Source: Paenibacillus sp. UNC451MF
GTDB lineage: Bacteria; Bacillota; Bacilli; Paenibacillales; NBRC-103111
Assembly: GCF_000686845.1 (NCBI RefSeq)
Contig: NZ_JMLS01000014.1
Location: forward strand, 1-64,000
Direction of reading: 5' to 3'
DNA length: 64,000 nucleotides
The position numbers and the translations under genes were made by a program. The notes beneath the pieces were generated by a model. It was given only the letters and a program-made list of their open reading frames with translations. It made no database searches and was not told the origin of the DNA. Of this stretch, positions 37,755 through 46,106 are shown one piece after another. Position 1 is the stretch's first letter; each line of letters starts with the position of its first letter.

Positions 37755-37796
37755 AGACAGTCCAGAACCTGTTAATAAAGTTCCGGACTGTCCAAT
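37755..37796 (-). terminator. Likely terminator of the surface-protein gene
   Basis: Arms ACAGTCCAGAAC and GTTCCGGACTGT form a strong hairpin about 45 bp beyond the stop at 37840; on the minus strand only a short T-rich tail (CTTATTT) follows. Confidence 0.55.
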
Positions 37797-37839
37797 TGAT
37801 AAAATTTCTAGCTGTTGCTTTTAAGAAAATCAGAATGAC

Positions 37840-40800
37840 TTACTTATTAATGAAGTTCGCTTTGAGCAGCAGCCGGTATATAAGCACTACGGTCTCCGCA
37901 CGTGTTAATGATTTCAGCGGACGCAGCTCGTTCCCGTAGCCTTCCACCAATCCCTCATGAATGCCTGTCTGTATCGCCGCGCTAGCCCAATCACCAATTT
38001 GATTGCGGTCCACGTACTCGGATAAATCTGTCTTAACTCTGGCTCTGCTTGCTTCGGAAGTGGCCCCTGCCAGTTGCATCGCCCGGATAATCGTAACTAC
38101 CGCTTCTTGACGCGATACCTCCTGATTCGGCCCAAATGTACCGTCTTGGAATCCATCCATAAGGCCATTTGCTTTAACCGCTGCGATCGAATCGCTGTAC
38201 CAGCTTGAGTCGCTGACATCACGGAAGCCAGCATGACCGGATCCTTTTGGCAACCCTAAGGCTCTGGTCAGCAAAGCAGCAAGTTCAGCCCGGGTAATGA
38301 CGGAATCGGGTACGAATCGTTTTTCATCGATGCCATTTACGATCAATCTTTTATTCAAGTCAACAATTTCGGCAGCCGCCCAGTGCCCTTGAATGTCTGT
38401 TAGGCTGGATGCTTTGGAAACCAGCCCATAGGTGCTATTCGTAAGACTGCGAATCACAGCAGCTTCACGCCCGTCAATGCTCATAAATGCCGTCGGTACC
38501 GGACGCACGCCATGCATTTGATCCCAGGCCACGACCGTAGATGCCGTGCGGTCCAAGCCTTTGGGCAAGTAAATGACTCTTTCCACATAATGCTTAAAGT
38601 TTGAAACTTCAATGCTCTCACTTTGGCGTAGAACATAAACATGAAAATGAACCGGATCCGTCATCCATTGGAAATCGCCTTTTCTCGCTGCATCCTGTAG
38701 CTCTGGAATCTCGTTGAGTTTACCGCGTTCAATCGTTATTTGAACTCCTGTATCCTTGGACCAAGCAGATATGCCGTTTACGACTTCCGCCAACGGCAAA
38801 CGATATTGGGCTTGCTGCGTTTTTAATGTTAATGCAGCTCCCTTTTGAGCGAGAAGCGCAGCAGCTTCACCAGAAAGCTGAAGAGCGATTTTACCGGCTT
38901 CATCGTCAACCATAATCGAGATACTCCGCTCAGTTGTCGTTGTAAACGAGTCGATTACCTTTATTACGGTGTCCGTATCCAATCGAACATCGATGGATTT
39001 GGTGCCATTCGCTTCCATTCGAACCGAGGCATGTCCTGATAATTTTTGATCGTTGATCCAAATAGAAACCGCATTGTCAGGTGACGAATCAGTCGATGAA
39101 CTTACTGTCCCTGAGCCCGAATGTGAACCGGAACTTGCACTGGCACGAATCACATCGAGTGTATACGTTTTAAGGGAACCGTCTTGAGCTTTGACATTCA
39201 CCTCAAATGTATTTTTACCTGTTACAAGTGAATAGGCATTTGTTATCACGCTATTGGCTACTTGCCCACCGTTTACATAGACAACAGAATAAACATCTGA
39301 AGGGATCAGCTTCATTGTCAACCCATAAACCGCAGGACTTACCAATACAGAATAGCTCGTTGTTCCCGGGTCAAATTCATCAAACGGTACCGTTCCGCCT
39401 AATCCTGCAAGCTGCCAATTACTTAAAGATGCATTATTGCTCAGCGGAACGATGTTTTGAATGTCAATGAATCCAATGTTCGCGTTACCCGCTGTATCAG
39501 CCACATAGACGGAATAGACCCCGTTCTTTTGCACAGTGAAATAATCCGCGATTTCCATGCCTTGCGTCTCAAAATACGATAGGGGATGGCTTCCCGCCGC
39601 CCACTTTATAGATGAAACCCTGTTGAACTGGCCGTATACCGACGTTGCTACGGAGACCGTCACGTTTCCAAAGGTCGGAAGAAACGGATTGGCCTGCAGT
39701 GTGATAGTTGGAGGCTGGTTATATGTAAACTTAATAGTTACGTTTTGGTGCAGGGACTGACCACTTTGTTCTTCCTTAGCAAAAAAGGTTACACTCTCCG
39801 CAGTTGTATTACTCACTGAAAAAGCAGCAAGTCCCATGCTGTCGGTCCAACCATATACGTCAGCCATTACGGAATGTCCGCCGCTTGCTTGAAGCGATAC
39901 CCGTTTTCCGGCGAGCGGATGATCATAATCGTCTTTGAGTTTCACGAAAATGGAGGCTTTGCTGATGCCATCCGCCCGTATAACTAAATCACTAGCCGTT
40001 ACAGTGGAGTGGACTGCACTTACTTCCCCAGGCAAGAATTGGATGGCAGTCGTCGAAGCAAGTTCACTGCCATAAACACTGGCGCCGACTGTCGCAATAC
40101 CTACCGTTGATGGTGCCGTCAGTGTCGCCGTATACGTGCCGTTATTGTTGTCCGTTACGGGGCCAACTGTGCCTAGCGTTGTCGTTATCGCTACTGTTGC
40201 CCCGCCGACCGTCAAAGCGTTACCCTGTGCGTCGTTCAGCTTCACAGTAACCGTCGTTTGGCTCACACCATCCGCGGTCAAAGTTGCATTCCCCACGACC
40301 ACCGTGCTTCGCGAAGTTGACGCTACTCCCGGCACGAATTGTACCGTTACCGTTGAAGCGATGGCACTGCCTCCGATGCTAGCGCTCACCGTCGCAGTAC
40401 CCACTATCATCGGAGCCGTCAGCATCGCTGTATACGTGCCGTTATTGTTGTCCGTTACGGGACCAACTGTGCCTAGCGTCGTCGTTATCGCTACAGACGA
40501 GCCGCCAACTGTCAGGGCATTGCCCTGAGCATCTTTCAACGTTACAGTGACTGTTGTACGGCTAGTTCCATCTGCGGTCAAAGATGCATTCCCAACGGTG
40601 ACCGTACTTCGCGCTGTTGACGCTACTCCTGGTACGAACTGTACCTTTGCCGTTGAGGCGATGGCACTGCCTCCGATATTGGCGCTCACCGTCGCAGTAC
40701 CCACTGTCGTCGGAGCCGTCAGCATCGCCGTATACGTGCCGTTATTGTCGTCCGTTACTGTGCCTACCGTACCGAGTGTCGAAGTAATCGCAACAGCTGC

Positions 40801-41742
40801 TCCCCCCTTAGTTAGTGAATTCCCATGCATATCCTTCAACTTTACGATGATCGATGTCTGGCTTGTACCATTGGCGGTTAGCGAGGTTCCTCCCACAGTT
40901 AGCGTACTGTTCGCAGCCGAAGGCGCTCCGGGTACGAACTGCACCGTTGCCGTCGATGCGATTGGGCTGCCTCCGACACTGGCGCTTACTGTCGCAGTGC
41001 CCACCGTCGCTGGTGCCGTCAGTGTCGCCGTATAGGTGCCGTTATTGTTGTCCGTTACAGGGCTAACCGTACCTAAGGTTGACGTTATCGCTACAGCCGC
41101 TCCGCCGCTCGTTATTGCATTGCCTTGTGCATCATTCAACTGCACGCTGACCATCGTCTGGCTTGTCCCATCCGCCTCCAGACTAGACTGAGCAGTAGTG
41201 ACTTTGCTTTCTGCTGGGGATAGCGAATAGTCTGGAATCATATAGGTCCTGAATGCAAAATCATATCCAATAGAAGGTGAGGTTCCTCTTGGATATGGAT
41301 CACCGCCAGTCATATACCATCCGAATCCGGCAGACCCTCCGTATTCAGTACTAACAATCATCCGATACTCCATATTTCTCTTCAAATAGGGCGCTATCCC
41401 GGTGAAATCAACGGATACCCAGCCCGATCCGAACGATGTCAGCTGTGTGGATGCAAGCGGTGTCGATAAATCGCTTTCCTTATAAAGGCTCAGCAGCATT
41501 GCTCCCGTTGCTCCATATGAACCGGCAGAATTAAGTTCAAACCGGCTAAGATTTCCTGAAATAGCAGGAGTAAATGTTTGATATTTCGGATAGGTGCTGT
41601 TAACCCAAGTGTTCCCGGACCCATTGGTCTGCTGTTGATCCAGTACATCAGATGCAGCAAACACATTCCCTATAGGGAACAACCCAAAAATCACCGTGAC
41701 GATAAGCATCACGGCCGTCCATCTTCGTTTCAAGTTTTTCAT
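37840..41742 (-). CDS. SLH-anchored surface protein with tandem Ig-like repeats
   Basis: A 1300-aa secreted protein from ATG 41742 (GGGGGT site). A signal peptide ends at about residue 30 (NVFAASD). Residues 31-170 look like a jelly-roll anchor domain. Then come five Ig-like (Big_1/invasin-type) domains of 100 aa: four nearly identical (about 178-575) and one divergent (to about 680). A Ser-rich linker follows a cadherin-like beta domain (near 790-880). Three SLH repeats close the protein (about 1110-1300), which bind pyruvylated cell-wall polymer. An adhesin or surface-layer role is inferred. The gene has its own terminator and lies between two inverted repeats. Confidence 0.88.
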   Translation of the reverse strand: MKNLKRRWTAVMLIVTVIFGLFPIGNVFAASDVLDQQQTNGSGNTWVNSTYPKYQTFTPAISGNLSRFELNSAGSYGATGAMLLSLYKESDLSTPLASTQLTSFGSGWVSVDFTGIAPYLKRNMEYRMIVSTEYGGSAGFGWYMTGGDPYPRGTSPSIGYDFAFRTYMIPDYSLSPAESKVTTAQSSLEADGTSQTMVSVQLNDAQGNAITSGGAAVAITSTLGTVSPVTDNNNGTYTATLTAPATVGTATVSASVGGSPIASTATVQFVPGAPSAANSTLTVGGTSLTANGTSQTSIIVKLKDMHGNSLTKGGAAVAITSTLGTVGTVTDDNNGTYTAMLTAPTTVGTATVSANIGGSAIASTAKVQFVPGVASTARSTVTVGNASLTADGTSRTTVTVTLKDAQGNALTVGGSSVAITTTLGTVGPVTDNNNGTYTAMLTAPMIVGTATVSASIGGSAIASTVTVQFVPGVASTSRSTVVVGNATLTADGVSQTTVTVKLNDAQGNALTVGGATVAITTTLGTVGPVTDNNNGTYTATLTAPSTVGIATVGASVYGSELASTTAIQFLPGEVSAVHSTVTASDLVIRADGISKASIFVKLKDDYDHPLAGKRVSLQASGGHSVMADVYGWTDSMGLAAFSVSNTTAESVTFFAKEEQSGQSLHQNVTIKFTYNQPPTITLQANPFLPTFGNVTVSVATSVYGQFNRVSSIKWAAGSHPLSYFETQGMEIADYFTVQKNGVYSVYVADTAGNANIGFIDIQNIVPLSNNASLSNWQLAGLGGTVPFDEFDPGTTSYSVLVSPAVYGLTMKLIPSDVYSVVYVNGGQVANSVITNAYSLVTGKNTFEVNVKAQDGSLKTYTLDVIRASASSGSHSGSGTVSSSTDSSPDNAVSIWINDQKLSGHASVRMEANGTKSIDVRLDTDTVIKVIDSFTTTTERSISIMVDDEAGKIALQLSGEAAALLAQKGAALTLKTQQAQYRLPLAEVVNGISAWSKDTGVQITIERGKLNEIPELQDAARKGDFQWMTDPVHFHVYVLRQSESIEVSNFKHYVERVIYLPKGLDRTASTVVAWDQMHGVRPVPTAFMSIDGREAAVIRSLTNSTYGLVSKASSLTDIQGHWAAAEIVDLNKRLIVNGIDEKRFVPDSVITRAELAALLTRALGLPKGSGHAGFRDVSDSSWYSDSIAAVKANGLMDGFQDGTFGPNQEVSRQEAVVTIIRAMQLAGATSEASRARVKTDLSEYVDRNQIGDWASAAIQTGIHEGLVEGYGNELRPLKSLTRAETVVLIYRLLLKANFINK
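40020..41214 (-). repeat. Four 300-bp tandem repeats within the surface-protein gene
   Basis: The repeats keep exact 300-bp spacing: equivalent positions such as GTACGAACTGCACCGTTGC occur near 40931, 40631 and 40331. Each codes for one Ig-like domain with the motif NNGTYTA and the phrase VGTATVSA. The near identity of units implies recent duplication or gene conversion. Confidence 0.85.
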
Positions 41743-41922
41743 CACTGACCCCCATTCTTCGATCTCACTTCAGAATATCTATTTTTCATTATCTATTTAC
41801 TATCATCTGCTTACAAGATCTGCATAACAATACGCCAATAGTAATCTCTTCTGGCTTCCCTAGTAGCAATCAGCCTCTCTCCAAATAAAATTAATATAGT
41901 TAAATTTTATTGCATAATCTTT

Positions 41923-41966
41923 ATGACAAATAGTGACTGTTGTCATCTTTTTTGTCATATGACAAA
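41923..41966. promoter_or_regulatory. TGACAAA palindromes, candidate operators
   Basis: A 16-bp perfect palindrome TTTGTCATATGACAAA lies at 41951-41966. Next to it ATGACAA (41923-41929) and TTGTCAT (41940-41946) form another inverted pair with a 10-bp gap. Both sit in the divergent promoter region between the surface-protein gene and the helix-turn-helix gene. Confidence 0.5.
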
Positions 41967-42011
41967 TATTTTATGTTCAACGGTGATATCATTCGGCGAC
42001 GTTTTTTCGAA

Positions 42012-42083
42012 TGTCATTTCAAAGCTTTATTTGTCATTTCAAAACTTTATTGTCCATTTCAAAACCAATTTGTCATCCAACAG
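42012..42083 (-). repeat. Dispersed repeat family, copy C (tandem units)
   Basis: Read on the minus strand: TGTTGGATGAC, then unit 1 identical to copy B, then two more units of 19-20 bp period with the core ACAATAAAGTTTTGAA and ACAAATAAAGCTTTGAA. The units repeat head to tail at about two DNA helix turns. It lies 70-150 bp before the HTH gene and inverted relative to copy B, 4.9 kb away. Confidence 0.75.
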
Positions 42084-42171
42084 AACCATGTCATCAGCCC
42101 TTTGACAAAATCAAAATAACGTAATAAAATATTTTTACGTAAGTATAATATTGTATGGAGGTTGGTTTGCT

Positions 42172-42774
42172 TTGCAGCAGCAAGATATTCTGGAAAGCTG
42201 TCTCATTCAGTCGCCGGATCAAGCGATGGCTCTGCTCAATCCGCTGCGTGCGGATATCGTTTCGCGACTTATTGAGCCCGCTTCGGCTGCCGAGCTGGGA
42301 AGAATGATCAACGAGCCGCCTCAACGCATGAATTATCACTTGAAGGCGCTGGAGAAGACAGGATTAATTCGAAGAGTCGGTACAAGACAGGTACGCAATC
42401 TTGTCGAGGTACTGTATCAGTCGATTGCCAAGACGTTCGTATTGGCAGAATCGCTGAGTTTGTCGGAGGAAACGATCGAGCGGCTGAAGGAGCACGGCTC
42501 ATTGGCCCAGCTCATTACAACCGCAGAGCAAATGAAGAAGGATGCCGTCTACCTCATGGAGCATTCGGAGAAAGGCACCGAAATCCCGAGCGCTACCCTA
42601 CAAATGGATATCCCTCTACTCGACGGCGACGACCGGGAAGCTTTCATTGCCGATTACGTTAACATGGTAAAGCAGCTGGTTGGAAAATATGCTAAGGCCG
42701 CGGATAACGGTCAAACTCCCACTCTTTACAAGGTGATATTGTCTGTATATCCGAAGGCCGATGAAGGAGAGTGA
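42172..42774 (+). CDS. ArsR-like helix-turn-helix transcriptional regulator
   Basis: A 200-aa protein starting at TTG 42172, with GGAGGT nine bases upstream; the frame opens at an ATG at 42151 that lacks a site. The winged helix covers about 15-85, with PASAAELGRMINEPPQRMNYHLKALEKTGLI as the HTH, as in ArsR or HTH_20 families. The rest is helical and polar with no metal-binding cysteines. The stop lies a few bases before the next start, so it forms an operon with the small protein and clpP-like gene. Its ligand is unknown. Confidence 0.82.
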   Translation: MQQQDILESCLIQSPDQAMALLNPLRADIVSRLIEPASAAELGRMINEPPQRMNYHLKALEKTGLIRRVGTRQVRNLVEVLYQSIAKTFVLAESLSLSEETIERLKEHGSLAQLITTAEQMKKDAVYLMEHSEKGTEIPSATLQMDIPLLDGDDREAFIADYVNMVKQLVGKYAKAADNGQTPTLYKVILSVYPKADEGE

Positions 42775-42779
42775 TCCCA

Positions 42780-43118
42780 ATGAGCGAGAAAATAGTTCAT
42801 GACGATGAGACAACAAAGAAGCAGTCCGCTGGAGGCGCATCGGAAGCTGCAACTCCTTCATCCCCTTTGCTCGTATCGAGACAAGGCGGGAGTGTAGGAG
42901 AAAAAGAGTCATCAGAACAGCACAGCAACGTTGTTGACTTGGAACAATACAAAGCGGGTCAAGGTCAGCTTATCTCCGAGGAAGCACTCGTACAAGAATG
43001 GCAGCTGAACACCGGAGAGAGGGAGCCTCTAGTCAAGCTCATTATGGTGTCCTCTGGATTCGGCGGCAAAAGAAGCTACATTTCGAGAAATACGGATATT
43101 CAGTGCATCGCTGCTTAA
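42780..43118 (+). CDS. Small hypothetical protein before the ClpP paralogue
   Basis: A 112-aa protein from ATG 42780 with GGAGAG before it. The first 60 residues are polar and probably disordered (Ser, Glu, Lys rich); the rest has VVDLEQYKAGQGQ and a C-terminal segment with GFGGKRSYISRNTDIQ and an end CIAA. No family recognised. The C-terminal Ala-Ala resembles the tail of the ssrA degron, which ClpXP/ClpAP-type proteases recognise. Whether this matters is inference from its place before clpP. Confidence 0.6.
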   Translation: MSEKIVHDDETTKKQSAGGASEAATPSSPLLVSRQGGSVGEKESSEQHSNVVDLEQYKAGQGQLISEEALVQEWQLNTGEREPLVKLIMVSSGFGGKRSYISRNTDIQCIAA

Positions 43119-43164
43119 AACAATTGGAACCCACAGGTTCAATAAGTGAAATGGAGGTAGGAAA

Positions 43165-43749
43165 ATGAGCTATATTCCTGTTGTTATTGAGCAAGATGGT
43201 CGCGGTGAGAGGTCTTACGATATTTATTCAAGATTGTTGAAAGACCGCATCGTGTTTCTCGGATCCGAGGTCAACGATCAAGTGGCGAATAGCATTATCG
43301 CACAGCTGCTCTTTCTGGCGGCGGCCGATCCTGAGAAAGATATCCATTTGTATATCAACTCCCCTGGGGGTTCAACTACGGCAGGCTTGGCGATCTATGA
43401 TACGATGCAGTTTATTCAACCCGATGTATCGACGATCTGCGTTGGATTTGCCGCTTCCATGGGAGCTATCCTGCTGACAGGGGGAGCAAAAGGCAAACGG
43501 TTTGCCCTTCCCAACTCCGAAATCATGATTCACCAGCCGTGGGGCGGCACACAGGGGCAAGCATCGGATATTCAAATTCGGGCGGCTAATATTATGAAGA
43601 CTCGTAAAGTTCTGTACAATATTATCTCGGAAACATCCGGTCAGCCCTATGAGAAGGTTGAGAAGGATTCCGACAGAGATTATTACATGAGCGCAATAGA
43701 AGCCAAGGAATATGGGTTGATCGATAAAGTTATCGAACGGGTTCAGTAG
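43165..43749 (+). CDS. clpP: ATP-dependent Clp protease proteolytic subunit (paralogue)
   Basis: A 194-aa ClpP-family serine protease. The Ser nucleophile lies in [11 protein letters not shown], the His in [12 protein letters not shown] and the Asp in SDRDYYMSA, so the triad is intact. It differs from the typical housekeeping ClpP of Bacillales (for instance TGGAKGKR instead of AAGEKGKR), and Paenibacillus genomes often carry several copies, so it is likely an accessory paralogue. It forms an operon with a regulator and a small protein, and is followed by a bidirectional terminator. GGAGGT precedes the start. Confidence 0.92.
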   Translation: MSYIPVVIEQDGRGERSYDIYSRLLKDRIVFLGSEVNDQVANSIIAQLLFLAAADPEKDIHLYINSPGGSTTAGLAIYDTMQFIQPDVSTICVGFAASMGAILLTGGAKGKRFALPNSEIMIHQPWGGTQGQASDIQIRAANIMKTRKVLYNIISETSGQPYEKVEKDSDRDYYMSAIEAKEYGLIDKVIERVQ

Positions 43750-43824
43750 TTCGGTGGTCTTCTTAAGGAACCACACGGAGACGGATCCATTTATCGGAAA
43801 ATCATAAACACCTGGCGTTTCATA

Positions 43825-43882
43825 TTAAAAAACAGCCGGCTAGACAGTGATTTCACTGCCTTCCCGACTGTTTTTTTTGTTC
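43825..43882. terminator. Bidirectional terminator
   Basis: Arms AAAAAACAGCCGG... and ...CGACTGTTTTTTTT with an inner GACAGTGA/TCACTG stem. It separates the convergent clpP-like and M24 peptidase genes. Confidence 0.8.
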
Positions 43883-43898
43883 TATTCAGTGCTGAAGA

Positions 43899-45092
43899 CT
43901 ACGCTCTAATCAGACCTTCCCGGGTAATGGTAAGCTTCTCAAAACCCGTATCGGTGATCGCATAGCTGTTCTCGATTCCAACAACACCGCGCTGCGGGAA
44001 CGTAAATTTCGGTTCAATCGCTATAACCATTCCGGGCTGTAGCGGATAGTTGAAGCCTTTGGCTAATACCGGCAGCTCATCGATTTCGAGCCCGATACCA
44101 TGTCCAAGAAATTTCACTTGATCGTCTCCGAAGCCCATATAATGGTCGCTTAAGCCCGCTTCATGAGCCATAAGCAGCGAATGCATATACAAGCGCTCGC
44201 ACACTGTACCCGGCTTCAGCATTTCCTCGACACTGCGGAGGATTCGTTCCGATGTATCATACGCATGGACAAGGTCATCTGGCAAATTGCCCATAACTAC
44301 GGTACGGGTCTGGTCGATGACATAACCGTCGATACAGCAGCCTACATCCAATAAAATAGGCTCATTGGCCTGAATCGGCCGGCGACTGGCACTTTGCGGA
44401 ACAGCAGCGCTCAAGCCTCGGCCCCCCGCCGGGCCGTCAAAGTAGCTTGGCGTAGCGGCGGCTTCTCCTGCCCCAACCATACCTGTGATAACTTCTTGAT
44501 TGTAACCACGCATCCTCATCAAACCAATATGACCGTTAAGGCGTATGAACTGTTCGATGCTGGCCATAAGCTCCAGCTCCGTCACCCCAGGCTTCAGTAT
44601 GCTGAGAGAATGCTCAAACGCAAGATCGATGACACGAGCGGCTTCCTTGATATAAGCTATCTCCGAAGCGGATTTGATCATCCGCAGCTCACGGACGATT
44701 GTCGATCCGTCAGCCCATTCAACATTAGGCAATACATTTTGCAGCTTCAACAGCTGCTGCACCGGCAGCACATCGAATTCAGCCGCAAATTTCAGCTTGG
44801 GTGAGCCTGCTGCCTGCTGAAACAAAGCACCGAAAACTTCGGCAAGCCTTTTCCCAAAGCTTCGGAACGAGCCCAGCGCCTCCACGGTTATTGCTGATTC
44901 CTCTTGTGCCCTTACGACACTACGGCGAACGAAAAAGACAGCCTCCCCTTCGCTTGGAACAAATAAATACCCGGTTTGCATGGAACCGGTAAAATAGTAC
45001 AAGTCCACATTTTGAGTGATCATGCATCCATCAAGCTGACTCTGGCGCAAACGCTCCTGCAAGCGTTGGATACGTAATATGTATTCCTTCAA
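43899..45092 (-). CDS. M24-family metallopeptidase (Xaa-Pro aminopeptidase-like)
   Basis: A 397-aa protein. The start is TTG 45092, preceded by AAAGGAG; the frame to 45122 lacks a site. The N-terminal creatinase domain spans about 10-150. The pita-bread domain holds the metal ligands: the two Asp in LLDVGCCIDGYVIDQTR, His in LGHGIGLEIDELPVL, and the two Glu in IAIEPKF and VGIENSY. It likely removes N-terminal residues next to proline, but dimanganese prolidases cannot be excluded. Cytoplasmic. Confidence 0.9.
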   Translation of the reverse strand: MKEYILRIQRLQERLRQSQLDGCMITQNVDLYYFTGSMQTGYLFVPSEGEAVFFVRRSVVRAQEESAITVEALGSFRSFGKRLAEVFGALFQQAAGSPKLKFAAEFDVLPVQQLLKLQNVLPNVEWADGSTIVRELRMIKSASEIAYIKEAARVIDLAFEHSLSILKPGVTELELMASIEQFIRLNGHIGLMRMRGYNQEVITGMVGAGEAAATPSYFDGPAGGRGLSAAVPQSASRRPIQANEPILLDVGCCIDGYVIDQTRTVVMGNLPDDLVHAYDTSERILRSVEEMLKPGTVCERLYMHSLLMAHEAGLSDHYMGFGDDQVKFLGHGIGLEIDELPVLAKGFNYPLQPGMVIAIEPKFTFPQRGVVGIENSYAITDTGFEKLTITREGLIRA

Positions 45093-45424
45093 TTTCACCA
45101 CTCCTTTATACAAAATTAACATCGACCTTCTATAATAAGGAACGCCAGATTATCGAGAACCCATTTAAGTGTACATGGCTTAAACCATACGATTTCTGCC
45201 TGCTCTAATTTCAACCAGCATGTAATGTGCACCTTTTCCTTAACTCTCTTTTGTAAGAGTACTCCATCTTTTGTAGGCTTTCAACTTGGAGGGCGTGTTG
45301 GCTAGTCGAACACCCTTCAAGAACTTCCCATCGTCTGTTGCTCTTGTTATACTGCATACCCACAGCAAAAAACTGATGCAAGCATTCAATATGCCGACAT
45401 CAGTTTCATTAACAAGCTGCGCTT
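45093..45424. other. Intergenic region with a hairpin
   Basis: AAACTGATG (45370-45378) and CATCAGTTT (45398-45406) form a hairpin just past the SLH gene stop; only a short A-run precedes it, so termination of the minus-strand Tad operon is likely but not certain. No coding frame was found. Confidence 0.5.
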
Positions 45425-46081
45425 TTAAGAACTAACACTCTCCGATACCTTGGCTTGTATAATATGCTTCAAGCGCTGCAATACAACAACCGCTTCAGCC
45501 CGCGTTGCCGCTTGAGCTCCTTCCAACGTGTCACTTGCCTCATCAATCAGTCCTGAAGCTACGGCCTGTTCTCTTTGATTAGCTGCCTGCCCTTTACCTG
45601 CATCGGGATCCATGGTGCGAAGCGCCAGCCTAATCATTTCCGCACGCTGAAGCTCTTCATCCAGCTCATCGGCCGAAAAATCGTTCTCATCTACGATGCC
45701 AACATCACGAAGGGACTGGAAGCTTGCCTCTTGGTTACTATGCTCTGAAGAAGACGCTGCAAGCGGTATATGAAGTCCTGCCAATAGCATATTGATGAAT
45801 TCCGCTCGACTGACCGAACGATCGGGACGGAACGTGCCATCGTCGTAACCGGCGATAATACCTTCGGAAACGGCTTCCAGAATGGGCTCCTCCGCCCAAT
45901 GACCATCCATATCACTAAACTCAAAGGACTCCAGATTAGCATGAATTGCGGTCCCTCCGGTTGTAAAAGCAAATGGCAGACTAGCCAATGCGAATACATA
46001 AGCGGTCCTGCGAATAAGGACTACGGATGCAGCAGCAAACATCAATTTCAATTTATTTTTTTGTCTCCGAATGGCGGACAT
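45425..46081 (-). CDS. Envelope protein with one to two SLH domains
   Basis: A 218-aa protein with an N-terminal hydrophobic segment (about 12-40, LMFAAASVVLIRR...YVFALASLPFAF), then an SLH repeat beginning DMDGHWAEEPILEAVSEGIIAGYDDGTFRPDRSVSRAEFINML, and a second, weaker one. SLH domains bind pyruvylated wall polysaccharide. It is the last gene of the Tad-type operon, 26 bp from the repeat protein, so the operon may make an appendage plus wall attachment factors. Confidence 0.8.
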   Translation of the reverse strand: MSAIRRQKNKLKLMFAAASVVLIRRTAYVFALASLPFAFTTGGTAIHANLESFEFSDMDGHWAEEPILEAVSEGIIAGYDDGTFRPDRSVSRAEFINMLLAGLHIPLAASSSEHSNQEASFQSLRDVGIVDENDFSADELDEELQRAEMIRLALRTMDPDAGKGQAANQREQAVASGLIDEASDTLEGAQAATRAEAVVVLQRLKHIIQAKVSESVSS

Positions 46082-46106
46082 AGCATCTAACCTCTTTTCT
46101 TCCTAT

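Noticed and set aside
40136-41035. Long plus-strand frames of 130-162 codons inside the surface-protein gene
   Set aside because: They are antisense shadows of the 300-bp repeats, with no start signal of their own.
22218-42083. CRISPR array interpretation of the 20-bp repeat units
   Set aside because: Units are adjacent or irregularly spaced, diverge from each other, and have no cas genes nearby.
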